Below are positions 1 through 8,453 of a stretch of 64,000 nucleotides of DNA, piece by piece. Below the pieces are notes generated by a model. That model was not told the DNA's origin and ran no database searches. It saw only the letters and a list, made by a program, of their open reading frames with translations. The position numbers and the translations under genes were made by a program. The stretch comes from Chthoniobacterales bacterium (GTDB lineage: Bacteria > Verrucomicrobiota > Verrucomicrobiia > Chthoniobacterales > UBA10450), in the NCBI GenBank assembly GCA_013821455.1, contig JACDGS010000020.1, positions 1 through 64,000 on the forward strand, written 5' to 3'. Numbering within the stretch: the stretch's first letter is position 1; the number at the start of each line of letters is the position of its first letter.

Positions 1-968
1 GCCTTGAGGACGTGGAGGTGAATGGGCCGGGCGGTTATGGCTACGCGCCGTTGCTGAAGCGGATCGCGCGGCACACCGGCGCGCCCGCGGAATGCATCGT
101 CACCGCTGCCGGGACCTCGATGGCGAATCATCTGGCGCTGGCGGCGTTGCTCCGGCCGGGCGACGAGGTGGTGATCGAAGAACCGGCCTACGGTCCGCTG
201 CTTGATGTGGCGCATTATCTTGGCGCGCGCATCCAACGGGTGGCGCGGCGCTTCGAGGACGATTTTGCAATTTCGTTAGGCGAAATGGAGGCGGCGATTA
301 CCCCGGCCACGCGCCTGGTCGTGCTGACCAACCTGCACAATCCTACCGGCGCGCTTTTAACTGCGAAAACTTTGCGCGCGATCGGAGAAATGGCGCAACA
401 CGTGGGCGCTTATGTGTTGGTGGACGAAGCCTATCTTGACATGCTTTTCGACCCGGCGGCGCCTTTTGCCTTTTCGTTAGGCGAGAATTTTGTCGTCACC
501 ACCAGTCTCACCAAAACGTATGGCCTGAGCAGTCTGCGCTGTGGGTGGATTTTGGCGGCGCCGGACCTGGCACGCCGCATCTGGTTGATGAACGACCTGT
601 TCGCCGCGACGCCCGCGCACGTCGCGGAAAGGCTGTCGGTCGCCGCCTTCGATCATCTGGAGCAATTCCGCACGCGCTCTCGGGATTTGCTCACGACCAA
701 TCGGAATTTAGTTATCTCGTTTCTCGATGGACGAACCGATTTGGAATGTTTCCGGCCGCCGGCCGGGACAGTGTTTTTTCCGCGCCTAACGAAGGGGGAT
801 CCGGAAATTTTCTTCAATTTGCTGCGCGAGAAATATGAAACATCGGTCGTGCCCGGGAGGTTCTTCGAGTTGCCACGCCACTTCCGTCTCGGCATCGGCG
901 GCGACACGGAAAACCTGCGCGCGGGACTCGAGCGATTGGGCGCGGCGCTCGAACTCTTCCACAGATAA
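1..968 (+). CDS. Aminotransferase class I/II, 5' end outside window
   Basis: Fold type I PLP-dependent aminotransferase. The reading frame is open to the left edge, and the residues before the GTG at position 12 (LEDVEVNGPGGYGY) continue the family alignment, so the real start is upstream. Visible family marks are the cofactor-binding stretch around TAAGTSMANHLAL, the HNPTG motif, VDEAYLDM with the Asp that contacts the pyridine ring, and the SLTKTYGLSSLRCGW block carrying the Schiff-base lysine. About 320 residues of a usual 380-400 are present. The substrate cannot be told from sequence. Two motif copies (273, 474) encode Ser-Leu-Gly through the rare TTA leucine codon, and a third (785) lies near the 3' end. 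Confidence 0.85.
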   Translation, partial: LEDVEVNGPGGYGYAPLLKRIARHTGAPAECIVTAAGTSMANHLALAALLRPGDEVVIEEPAYGPLLDVAHYLGARIQRVARRFEDDFAISLGEMEAAITPATRLVVLTNLHNPTGALLTAKTLRAIGEMAQHVGAYVLVDEAYLDMLFDPAAPFAFSLGENFVVTTSLTKTYGLSSLRCGWILAAPDLARRIWLMNDLFAATPAHVAERLSVAAFDHLEQFRTRSRDLLTTNRNLVISFLDGRTDLECFRPPAGTVFFPRLTKGDPEIFFNLLREKYETSVVPGRFFELPRHFRLGIGGDTENLRAGLERLGAALELFHR

Positions 969-971
969 CAA

Positions 972-1433
972 TTACCAGGACGACCTCTGCTTCTCGCTCT
1001 TGCCTGCGGCCGTTCTTTGCAAAAAGATGCCTAACGAGTCGAGAAAACCGCGCGAGCCGCGCAAATGTCCAGTCCCGAGACGGATCGATTTTTTCACGAG
1101 CTTGATCGCCGCAATCCAGGGTTCAGAGGAAAGAGGAGTTTCCGTTTCGGCGCCGTCGGGTCCGATTTTCTTTTCGAAAATCGAGGCGCGCAGGAGGATG
1201 AACTGCTCTGCCAGTGCCGCAAGAATTTGATCTCGCGGAACGCGCGCCGGGCTGCTCTTTGCCCCTTTCCCACGGGCGCTGGCGGCGACTTTGTTTAGGA
1301 GCGAAAGGATCTGCGCATCGGTCAGGACGATGCTGTTTACGCGCGCGATGCGGTCGCCCTCGCCAATTTTCTTTTCAAGCGCCGCGACGATCGAGAGGAA
1401 GAATGGATCTTTGGTTAGGGTATCCTTTCGCAT
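972..1433 (-). CDS. Hypothetical protein, 153 aa
   Basis: Not recognised. It runs convergently with the aminotransferase, three bases apart. The predicted protein is Lys/Arg-rich and soluble, without signal peptide or membrane segment. Residues 1-50 look helical (an ALEKKIGEGDRIARVNSIVLTDAQILSLLNKV stretch interrupted by charged residues), followed by a basic Ser/Ala/Lys linker and a second helical half. The ATG is the first codon of a clean frame, and the gap to rpe on the other side is about 115 bp. The convergent fit and sensible composition suggest a real gene, but no function can be given. A motif copy at 1030 lies inside it. Confidence 0.5.
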   Translation of the reverse strand: MRKDTLTKDPFFLSIVAALEKKIGEGDRIARVNSIVLTDAQILSLLNKVAASARGKGAKSSPARVPRDQILAALAEQFILLRASIFEKKIGPDGAETETPLSSEPWIAAIKLVKKSIRLGTGHLRGSRGFLDSLGIFLQRTAAGKSEKQRSSW

Positions 1434-1547
1434 CCGGAGCGGGTTTTACTGCGGCCTTACCGCCGGAGTAAACTCCTTTCTTTAATCAGTTGCGCAAAGG
1501 GGGCGGCGCGGGTTATGAAGACGTATCCCATGCCTAACGAGTAAAGG

Positions 1548-2225
1548 ATGAATCCTAAAGTCAAAATCTCAACTTCCATTCTTTCCGCGGATTTCGCGCG
1601 CCTGGGCGAGCAGATCAACGAAGCCGAAACCGGCGGCGCGGATTACATTCACGTTGATGTGATGGACGGCCATTTTGTGCCGAACATCACGATCGGTCCG
1701 CTTATTGTAAGAGCGATCCGGCCTGTGACCTCGCTTCCTTTAGATGTGCATTTGATGATCGAAAATCCCGATCGTTACCTCGCCGATTTTGCCAAGGCCG
1801 GGGCGGACATTATCACGGTCCAATTGGAAGCCTGCACTCATCTGCATCGCGTGGTGCAGGCCATAAAGGAACATGATGTGAAAGCCGGCGTCGCGATTAA
1901 TCCAGCCACGCCGGTCGCGCTTCTGGCCGATATCCTGGCCGACCTTGACCTGGTCCTAATTATGACGGTAAACCCGGGCTTCGCCGGGCAGGCTTTCATT
2001 CCCAATTCGCTCCGCAAGTTGAGGGCGCTGCAAAAGATGATCGCGGAGCAGGATGCAGTATGTGAAGTGGAAGTGGATGGCGGAATCAACGCGGGAACGG
2101 TGGCGGAAGTAGTGGCCGCGGGAGCGGAAGTTCTCGTGGCCGGCTCGGCAATTTTCAACGACAAGGCGTCGGTCGCCGAGAACATCGCGGCGTTGCGTAG
2201 CCTAACGAGTAAAGGACTGAAATAA
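1548..2225 (+). CDS. rpe: Ribulose-phosphate 3-epimerase
   Basis: Interconverts D-ribulose 5-phosphate and D-xylulose 5-phosphate in the pentose phosphate pathway; cytosolic TIM barrel. At 225 residues it is full length. Motifs in order are ISTSILSADFARLG (active-site Ser and Asp region), HVDVMDGHFVPNITIG with the metal-binding His and catalytic Asp, DVHLMIENP with the second metal His, MTVNPGFAGQAF, and VEVDGGINAGT with the second catalytic Asp, then the phosphate-binding VAGSAIF. The 16-base form CCTAACGAGTAAAGGA occurs at both ends of the gene: 1533-1548, ending on the A of the ATG, and 2201-2216, inside the last codons. The first copy sits too close to the ATG to be a normal ribosome site. 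Confidence 0.95.
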   Translation: MNPKVKISTSILSADFARLGEQINEAETGGADYIHVDVMDGHFVPNITIGPLIVRAIRPVTSLPLDVHLMIENPDRYLADFAKAGADIITVQLEACTHLHRVVQAIKEHDVKAGVAINPATPVALLADILADLDLVLIMTVNPGFAGQAFIPNSLRKLRALQKMIAEQDAVCEVEVDGGINAGTVAEVVAAGAEVLVAGSAIFNDKASVAENIAALRSLTSKGLK

Positions 2226-2228
2226 CTT

Positions 2229-2549
2229 ATGCCCCATGTTGTGACGAGTAAGTGTATCGCGTGCAAGTTCACCGATTGCGTGGTGGTCTGCCCGGTAGCT
2301 TGTTTCTATGAAGTAGAGAGTCAGCTCTTAATTCATCCAGACGAATGCATCGACTGCATGGCTTGCGTGGATGAATGCCCGGTGCATGCCATCTACGCTG
2401 AGGAGGAAGTGCCGGCAGAGTTTCAGTCGGACACCGCCTTAAACGCGACTGAGGCCCGGCGCGTGCAGGAGTCCGGCCAGGGTGCGATTGAGGCCAAGAA
2501 GGATCCTTTGCCGACGGCCGCGCAAAGGAAAGCCGAGCTGGGTTATTGA
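2229..2549 (+). CDS. 7Fe/8Fe ferredoxin, FdxA-like
   Basis: Small electron carrier of the bacterial 7Fe-8S/8Fe-8S ferredoxin type, 106 residues. The N-terminal half carries [18 protein letters not shown] (ligands for one cluster; the spacing resembles the Azotobacter FdI type) and then [16 protein letters not shown], a classic CxxCxxCxxxCP 4Fe-4S motif. The Cys-poor tail of about 45 residues is typical of FdxA-like proteins. It starts three bases after the rpe stop, so the two are probably co-transcribed. The AAAGGA in the 3' motif of rpe (2211-2216) lies 12 bases before this ATG and may be its ribosome-binding site. The redox partner is not evident. Confidence 0.85.
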   Translation: MPHVVTSKCIACKFTDCVVVCPVACFYEVESQLLIHPDECIDCMACVDECPVHAIYAEEEVPAEFQSDTALNATEARRVQESGQGAIEAKKDPLPTAAQRKAELGY

Positions 2550-2661
2550 ATCCACTGTCCACTGGCTGCGACGCTGCGGTTAACGCCTAACGAACTCTTC
2601 CGATCTTTGTCTCTTCGACTTTGGCGATTTTCGTCGTAGAGGTGCGGCAGGGATTCGGGAA

Positions 2662-4740
2662 ATGGGGCGCTTGTTTTTTCTTCGGCTGTTCGCGTTGAGC
2701 ATGCTGGTCGTGCCGCTGGCGACGCGAGCGCTGAGCGACGATCAAATCGTTTACGACGATGCCCGGCAAAACGGCTGGCAGGATTACGGCTGGGCTACGA
2801 TCAATTATGCGAACACCAATCCCGTGCACAGCGGGAGCGATTCAATCAGCGCGATCGATCCCGGCACAAGCTATCAGGCGCTCTATCTGCATCACGCCGC
2901 GCAAAGCACCGCGCTTTATCAAAGTCTGCGTTTCTGGGTTTACGTCACCACGGGCAATCCCCAGCCGCTCGCCGTGCAGGCGACGCGCAACGGCACTGCG
3001 CAAGTTGCGTTCGCGCTCACGAACCTAACGCTGAATGGATGGACCCAGGTCACCATCCCGCTCGCGAATCTCGGCGTCGCGAACGTGACCGACTTCGACG
3101 GGTTCTGGATTCAAAATGACACCGGCGCTCCGCAGACGTGGTATGTGGACGATATTGCGCTGGTCGGCGTGCCGGCGCCGAATCCGATCACAATCACGGT
3201 CGATGCTGCGAGTGTGATTCGCACGATCGACGGCCGGATTTACGGAGTGAACACCGCGATCTGGGATGGCGAACTGGCCAGCGTGGCGAGCGGTAGTTTG
3301 CTGGCGACGATCGACACGCAGTTGCTGCGTTTCCCCGGCGGCAGTGCGTCGGACGATTACGATTGGCAAACGGATCGAAGCGTTTCCAACGGTTCGTTTC
3401 AATGGGTGAATAGCGCCGCGACTTTTGCCACCGTGGCCGCGGCGCGCGGCGCGCAGACGGTGATCACGGCGAACTACGGGAGCGGGACACCGGAAGAGGC
3501 CGCGGCGTGGGTTGCTTACTATAATAGTACAGCGTCAAGCACGACGACGATTGGCGTAGATTCCAAGGGGCGCGACTGGCAGACGGCAGGCTATTGGGCC
3601 GCGATACGTAGCGCGTCACCCCTGGGCACGGATGATGGTTATAATTTCCTGCGCATCGCTCACCCTGCGCCGCTCGGTTTTAAGTACTGGGAAATCGGCA
3701 ATGAATGTTATGGCGACTGGGAGTACGATCTGCACGGCGCGAGCGGCAGCGGCCTGAGCGGTGTGCCGCACGATCCCTATACCTACGCGCAATTCTTCGC
3801 CAGCTTCTACCCAAAGATGCTCGCGATCGACAGCACCATCCGCATCGGCGCGGTCGGCATTCCGGGCGAAGATTCCTATGGGAACGGGACCCACGCGGTG
3901 CCCAACCCTAACGAGAATAACACTCTGCACAGCGGTTGGACGCCGGTCGTGCTCGCGAACCTGAAGTTGCTCGGCATCACCCCGCATTTTCTGATTCATC
4001 ACAGCTATGTGCAGCAACCGGGCGGCGAGAGCGACTCCGGGTTACTGCAAGCGAGCAGCAGCGCGGCGAGCGATGCGGCAAACTTGCGCACGATGATCAC
4101 TGATTATGTGGGCGCGGGCGGCTCGGCCATCGAGCTGCAAATGACGGAGCTAAATTCCGTTAGCACTAATCCCGGCAAACAGACCGTGAGTCTCGTCAAC
4201 GGCCTCTATTTCGCCGACCTGCTGGGGCAACTGGCGCGGACTGAATTCAACGCCTGCACCTGGTGGGATTACCGCGAAGGAAGTTCCACCAGCGGCAACA
4301 ATAGCCCTTCGCTTTATGGCTGGAGACTCTTTGGCAATTACGGAATCGTGGCCAGCGGCGATCGCAGCGACACACCCTTGAACACGCCCTATCCGTCGTT
4401 CTACGCCGCCAAGTTAATGACTCACTGGGGACGCGGCGGCGACCAGGTCGTGAGCGCGAGCACGAACTATCCTCTCATCGCCGCGCACGCCGCGCTGCTG
4501 GCCAACGGCGATCTCGCGCTCCTCGTGATTAACAAGAGCGCCACGACTGATTTCACTCCCCGGATCACGCTCAAGCATTTTGTGCCGGGATCAACCAGCG
4601 CGAGCGAGTTCAGTTACGGGAAAGCAAACGACCTCGCCGACGGCGACCTGAGCGTGAGCACGCTCAGCCAAATCGCGCGGCGTTTTCGGACGAAATTCCC
4701 GGCCTACTCGATGACGGTCATCGTGCTGCCAAAGCCCTAG
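2662..4740 (+). CDS. Secreted glycoside hydrolase, alpha-L-arabinofuranosidase-like
   Basis: Predicted extracellular carbohydrate-active enzyme, 692 residues. Residues 1-24 form a Sec signal peptide (hydrophobic LFALSMLVVPLATRA). Residues about 28-170 look like a carbohydrate-binding jelly roll (QIVYDDARQNGWQDYGW ... WYVDDIALVG). After a short proline linker comes a TIM-barrel catalytic region. The acid/base is probably Glu348 in WEIGNECYG, and the nucleophile may be Glu496 in QMTELNS; the N-E motif and the roughly 150-residue spacing fit clan GH-A enzymes such as GH51 or GH39. A beta-sandwich tail ends the protein. Exact family and substrate are uncertain. It stands alone, with no sugar-transport gene beside it. 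Confidence 0.7.
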   Translation: MGRLFFLRLFALSMLVVPLATRALSDDQIVYDDARQNGWQDYGWATINYANTNPVHSGSDSISAIDPGTSYQALYLHHAAQSTALYQSLRFWVYVTTGNPQPLAVQATRNGTAQVAFALTNLTLNGWTQVTIPLANLGVANVTDFDGFWIQNDTGAPQTWYVDDIALVGVPAPNPITITVDAASVIRTIDGRIYGVNTAIWDGELASVASGSLLATIDTQLLRFPGGSASDDYDWQTDRSVSNGSFQWVNSAATFATVAAARGAQTVITANYGSGTPEEAAAWVAYYNSTASSTTTIGVDSKGRDWQTAGYWAAIRSASPLGTDDGYNFLRIAHPAPLGFKYWEIGNECYGDWEYDLHGASGSGLSGVPHDPYTYAQFFASFYPKMLAIDSTIRIGAVGIPGEDSYGNGTHAVPNPNENNTLHSGWTPVVLANLKLLGITPHFLIHHSYVQQPGGESDSGLLQASSSAASDAANLRTMITDYVGAGGSAIELQMTELNSVSTNPGKQTVSLVNGLYFADLLGQLARTEFNACTWWDYREGSSTSGNNSPSLYGWRLFGNYGIVASGDRSDTPLNTPYPSFYAAKLMTHWGRGGDQVVSASTNYPLIAAHAALLANGDLALLVINKSATTDFTPRITLKHFVPGSTSASEFSYGKANDLADGDLSVSTLSQIARRFRTKFPAYSMTVIVLPKP

Positions 4741-4761
4741 TGTTTTCGTGGCCCGGCCGGC

Positions 4762-4811
4762 GCCTAACGATCATTTCTTAAACGGCGAACCGATCAGTTT
4801 ATTCGTTAGGC
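4762..4811. repeat. Inverted pair of the GCCTAACGA motif downstream of the glycoside hydrolase
   Basis: GCCTAACGA (4762-4770) and its reverse complement TCGTTAGGC (4803-4811) lie 32 bases apart, just after the hydrolase stop. They could pair as a 9-bp stem and act as a transcript end, but there is no T-run. The rest of 4741-4943 shows no gene; a further partial copy (CCTAACTG) is at 4865. Confidence 0.5.
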
Positions 4812-4943
4812 ATTTTGGCCTGCGGGAATTGAGCGTGACGCAGCTCCCGGCATTGCGAGGAGAACCTAACTGCCGTAAATAAAATCCTGGAGAGAATCCG
4901 ATGTTCCTCCCGGCGACGTAACTTGATGAGATAGAAAACCATC

Positions 4944-5552
4944 GTGGATAAACCCAACACCAAGGAATTTCAGGAGCGGCTGGGCCGGGTGGAGGAATTG
5001 ATTGCCACGTTGGAAAGCACGCCCGACGCCGCGGTCCGTGAACAGGTGCGCGAGTTAATTCAGTCTTTGCTCGAGCTGCATGGGAACGGGCTCGAGCGAA
5101 TCCTGAGTGTCATTTATGATGCGAACGGCGCGGGCATGGAGACGATCGATCAGTTGGGACGCGATCACCTTGTCTCGGGTTTGCTTTTGCTACACGGACT
5201 TCATCCGCTTGATCTCGAAACGCGCGTGCGCAACGCGATTGAGGAAGTAAAGCCGCGGCTGGGCCTGCATGGCGGGAGTGTGGAACTACTCGGAGTGAGC
5301 CCGGAAGGCCGGGTGCATTTGAAACTACAGGGGAACTGCCATGAATGTCCTTCCTCACGGTTGACGCTCCGTTTTTCGATCGAGGAGGCTTTGAATGCGG
5401 CGGCGCCGGACTTGACCGGGCTGGACGTGGAAGGTCTTCCGGAAGAACAGCCGAAAGCTATGCCTGAGGGCAAAGTGATCACGCCGAAATTTAACGACTG
5501 CCCGCTTCCGAATGGAAACGGGCGAACTGCAGAGATAGGAGTAAGCATATGA
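4944..5552 (+). CDS. NifU-like C-terminal domain protein of the hydrogenase cluster
   Basis: Probable Fe-S carrier serving the hydrogenase, 202 residues. Residues 1-85 are helical and lack a known domain. Residues about 90-150 match the NifU C-terminal (Nfu) domain: VRNAIEEVKPRLGLHGGSVELLG followed by LKLQGNCHECPSSRLTL, with the CxxC that holds a transferable 4Fe-4S cluster. The start is GTG in ATCGTGGATAAACCC; no strong ribosome site is visible. It opens the accessory operon and its stop overlaps the next start (ATGA). NifU-like genes are a known component of group 1h hydrogenase clusters, where they are thought to supply the cluster-rich small subunit. Confidence 0.85.
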   Translation: MDKPNTKEFQERLGRVEELIATLESTPDAAVREQVRELIQSLLELHGNGLERILSVIYDANGAGMETIDQLGRDHLVSGLLLLHGLHPLDLETRVRNAIEEVKPRLGLHGGSVELLGVSPEGRVHLKLQGNCHECPSSRLTLRFSIEEALNAAAPDLTGLDVEGLPEEQPKAMPEGKVITPKFNDCPLPNGNGRTAEIGVSI

Positions 5553-5737
5553 ATAAACCACCACGACCAGTCCATATCCCCGGCAACCCAAAAGGCGAAG
5601 AACTAGCGCTCGATCACAAAGAGGCAGGGCGCGGAGAAGGCGGGAAGAGTTACACGACGGCGCGTGACGCCACCGGGATTAATCCGGAAGCGCGGGCGCC
5701 GATTCATCCCGACATGCCGAATCTGCAGCCTTCCTAG
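5549..5737 (+). CDS. Small conserved hydrogenase-cluster protein, 62 aa
   Basis: Overlaps the NifU-like gene by four bases (ATGA), which argues for translational coupling and a real gene. The product is hydrophilic, rich in Pro, Gly and charged residues, and contains HIPGNPKGEELAL near the N-terminus and INPEARAPIHPDMPNL near the end. There is no membrane segment or cysteine. I have no function for it. From memory, small proteins with a similar IPGNPKGEE core accompany group 1h hydrogenase genes, but I could not check this. It is probably disordered when free. Confidence 0.6.
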   Translation: MNKPPRPVHIPGNPKGEELALDHKEAGRGEGGKSYTTARDATGINPEARAPIHPDMPNLQPS

Positions 5738-5762
5738 CCGGGATTTTAGCGCCATAGAACCG

Positions 5763-6434
5763 ATGGGCGTATCCTCGGTTGGTGCCGACCTGACGCCCGC
5801 TTTTTCTGCAATGAGCTCTTCCTCGTTTGCCACCTTGCGCCGTTTCGCTGGGGCGCCGAAGAGTAACGGACTCGCTGCCAAGGCTCCGCCTGAGCTGGAG
5901 CATTGCGAGCTTTGCAGCGTGCGGCTGGCGCCGATACATCGCCATATGCTCGAGATGGCGACGCGGCGGATTGTTTGTTCGTGCAGTCCCTGCTCGCTGC
6001 TTTTCGAAAATGCAGTTGGCGGGAAGTTCAAGTTGATCCCGCGGGATGCGCGCTCGCTACCGGATTTTCAAATGAGCGATGCGGAATGGGAGAATCTCTC
6101 GCTCCCGATCAGTCTCGCCTTCTTTTTCTATGATTCGCCTAACGAGAAGATGGCGGCCTACTACCCGAGCCCCGCGGGCGCGACGGAATCGCTTCTGCCT
6201 CTGAGCGCTTGGGAAGCGCTGGTGGTGGCAAATCCTTTTCTGCGCGAGATGCAGCCGGATGTGGAGACCCTGCTGGTCAATCGTGTGGAAGACGCGCGTG
6301 AATATTTCCTGGCGCCGATCGATGTTTGTTTCGAGCTCGTCGGTTTGATCCGGGTGCACTGGCGCGGCTTTTCCGGCGGCGAAGAGGTTTGGCGCGCGAT
6401 CAACGGATTTTTTGCACGGTTGAAGGATAGTTAG
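5763..6434 (+). CDS. DUF5947 family protein
   Basis: A protein family of unknown function associated with group 1h [NiFe]-hydrogenases. The frame is open from 5664, but that would overlap the 62-residue gene by 74 bases; the ATG at 5763 leaves a 25-bp gap and gives 223 residues. Near residue 40 is HCELCSVRL and about 30 residues later CSCSPCSLLF, two Cys-rich clusters that could bind Zn or Fe-S. The remainder, YPSPAGATESLLPLSAWEAL through VCFELVGLIRVHWRGFSGG, is typical of the family. It is soluble. Its constant place between the NifU-like and DUF6084 genes points to a role in assembly or electron transfer. Confidence 0.8.
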   Translation: MGVSSVGADLTPAFSAMSSSSFATLRRFAGAPKSNGLAAKAPPELEHCELCSVRLAPIHRHMLEMATRRIVCSCSPCSLLFENAVGGKFKLIPRDARSLPDFQMSDAEWENLSLPISLAFFFYDSPNEKMAAYYPSPAGATESLLPLSAWEALVVANPFLREMQPDVETLLVNRVEDAREYFLAPIDVCFELVGLIRVHWRGFSGGEEVWRAINGFFARLKDS

Positions 6435-6435
6435 G

Positions 6436-7116
6436 ATGCCTGATCTCGATTTTAAGATACTCGGGGTGGAGGCGGCTAACTATGGGATCGTGCCGCTCCT
6501 TCATTTCAAACTCGAGATCACAAATCAGCCCGCGGATCAGGTCATTCAGAGCGTCATGTTGCAGTCGCAGATTCAGCTCCAACCAACGCAGCGCGCCTAC
6601 CAAGCCGCCGAGAAAGAAAAGTTGGGCGAACTCTTTGGCACACCGGATCGCTGGGGTCAAACCTTGCGCGCACGCCTGTGGACGCACGCAACGGCAAACG
6701 TTAGGCAATTCACGGAGAAGACGGAGACGATTCTTTCCGTCCCGTGCACCTACGATTTGAATGTTTCGGCCACGAAATATTTTTACGCGCTCGAGGGCGG
6801 CGAAGTGCCTCTGCTTTTTTTATTTAGCGGGACAATTTTTTATCAAGGCCCCGACGAACGGTTGCAGATCCAGCAGGTTTCCTGGAACAAGGAGTGCGCC
6901 TACCGCATGCTCGTATCGACGTGGCAGAAGATGATGGACGAGCATTATCCTAATACCGCCTGGCTCTCGCTGGATCGGGGATTGTTTGAGCGCCTCTATG
7001 CGTTTCGGCGCCGTGAAGGATTGGCGGATTGGGAGCAAACGATCGAACGCTTGCTCCCCGAGCCTAACGAACTGGCGGAAGAGGTCGCGACCGCTCCGGC
7101 GGCAGTGCATTCATGA
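6436..7116 (+). CDS. DUF6084 family protein
   Basis: Follows DUF5947 after one base and overlaps the next gene by four, so it sits within a tightly coupled operon. The 226-residue product is soluble. It begins with DLDFKILGVEAANYGIVPLL and looks beta-rich in the first half (a LHFKLEITNQ strand), with a conserved-looking LPCTYDLNVSATKYFYAL type centre (here VPCTYDLNVSATKYFYAL) and a basic/aromatic C-terminal third. DUF6084 is known only as a companion of group 1h hydrogenase genes; no biochemical role is established. No cofactor motif is visible. Confidence 0.8.
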   Translation: MPDLDFKILGVEAANYGIVPLLHFKLEITNQPADQVIQSVMLQSQIQLQPTQRAYQAAEKEKLGELFGTPDRWGQTLRARLWTHATANVRQFTEKTETILSVPCTYDLNVSATKYFYALEGGEVPLLFLFSGTIFYQGPDERLQIQQVSWNKECAYRMLVSTWQKMMDEHYPNTAWLSLDRGLFERLYAFRRREGLADWEQTIERLLPEPNELAEEVATAPAAVHS

Positions 7117-8453
7117 ACACGGAGCTCGTCGAGAAAGTGGTTAACGCGGTTCTTTACGAGGGCTACATCCTTTATCCCTATCGCGCCTCGTCGAAGAAAA
7201 ATCGGGAACGCTTTACCTTCGGTCGCGTTTACCCGGAGGACTACAGCATCGCGCAAAATGGCGCCGAACCTTTCGTGATGCAGACCGAATGTCTGGTGCG
7301 CAACGAGTCGAAGGATGCGGTCGTTGGCATCAGCGTCCGTTTCCTTCACCCGATGGCGCGAGAAGTAGGCCTGCTCGCAGCGCCGATCGCTGAGATGCCT
7401 GCGAATGGGACGCCGGATTTTGCCGTGGTGCCGGATTTTCGAGTTGGCGAACAGCTCTACCAGACCTGGCAGGAAGTGGTGGAGCAAAAGGTGGAAGTGC
7501 CCGCGTTCGCTTTGCGCGAGGCGTCGCAGACTTCACATAAGTTCGAGTTTCCTTCGTCTCGTGCGGTCGAGCCGATTCGGGGCGATGACGGGAAGATCAA
7601 CGCTCTTCTCATACGGCGACAAGATGCGGTGCGTGGCGCGATCGAAGTCGTCGTCCAACCAATTGACGAAGTGGTTTATCAAATCACCGTGCGCGTCTTG
7701 AATCGTACGCCGCTTCCGCCTAACGAACTCGAAAATCAAAGCGCGATCATCATGCGGACGTTCACTTCGACGCATACCATTCTCCATGCGCAGGGCGGCG
7801 AGTGGCTTTCGTTAACCGATCCGCCGCCGGCTTACGCAGAAGCGACCGCGGCCTGCAAGAACATCGGCACCTGGCCGGTGCTGGTCGGTGATGAAAGCAA
7901 GAACGCCCGCGATGCGATGCTTTCGTCGCCGATCATTCTTTATGATTATCCGAAGATCGCTCCCGAAAGTCCCGGCGATCTTTTCGATGGTCTTGAAATC
8001 GACGAGATTCTGACTTTGCGCGTGATGGCGATGAGTGACGCGGAGAAGGTTGAGATGCGACAAGTCGATGATCAAGCGCGGCGCATTCTCGAGCGCGCAG
8101 AAAACATGTCGAGCGATCACCTGCTCAAGCTGCACGGAGTGATGCGCAGCGTGCGTTCGTCGAACGAAGATTTTTTTAATCCGAGCACGGTTTTGGAAAG
8201 CGCCTCTGTCGACGGCGTGCTGGTGAAAGCCGGTGACCGTGTGCGTATTCGCCCGAAAAAACGCGCTGACATCATGGACATGGCGCTCGCCGGGAAAGTG
8301 GCCGTGATCGAAGCGGTCGAGCAGGACGTGGAAGGCGGAGTCCAGTTTGCCTTAGTCTTAGACGACGATCCGGGGCGTGATCTTGGCATGATGCGCCAAC
8401 CCGGACATCGATTCTTCTACGGAATGGATGAGGTGGAAGTCATACGAGAATGA
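7113..8453 (+). CDS. Conserved hydrogenase-cluster protein of unknown function, 446 aa
   Basis: Overlaps both neighbours by four bases (ATGA), so it is translated with DUF6084 upstream and the maturation protease downstream. The 446 residues contain no signal peptide, membrane helix or recognised catalytic motif. The N-terminal region (VVNAVLYEGYILYPYR, then RFTFGRVYPEDY) and the centre (EQLYQTWQEVVEQKVEVP) are probably beta-rich. The region around DDPGRDLGMMRQPGHRFFYG at the C-terminus looks like a compact small domain, preceded by VDGVLVKAGDRVRIRP, reminiscent of a small beta-barrel. Its position ties it to hydrogenase maturation or to coupling with the respiratory chain. Confidence 0.75.
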   Translation: MNTELVEKVVNAVLYEGYILYPYRASSKKNRERFTFGRVYPEDYSIAQNGAEPFVMQTECLVRNESKDAVVGISVRFLHPMAREVGLLAAPIAEMPANGTPDFAVVPDFRVGEQLYQTWQEVVEQKVEVPAFALREASQTSHKFEFPSSRAVEPIRGDDGKINALLIRRQDAVRGAIEVVVQPIDEVVYQITVRVLNRTPLPPNELENQSAIIMRTFTSTHTILHAQGGEWLSLTDPPPAYAEATAACKNIGTWPVLVGDESKNARDAMLSSPIILYDYPKIAPESPGDLFDGLEIDEILTLRVMAMSDAEKVEMRQVDDQARRILERAENMSSDHLLKLHGVMRSVRSSNEDFFNPSTVLESASVDGVLVKAGDRVRIRPKKRADIMDMALAGKVAVIEAVEQDVEGGVQFALVLDDDPGRDLGMMRQPGHRFFYGMDEVEVIRE

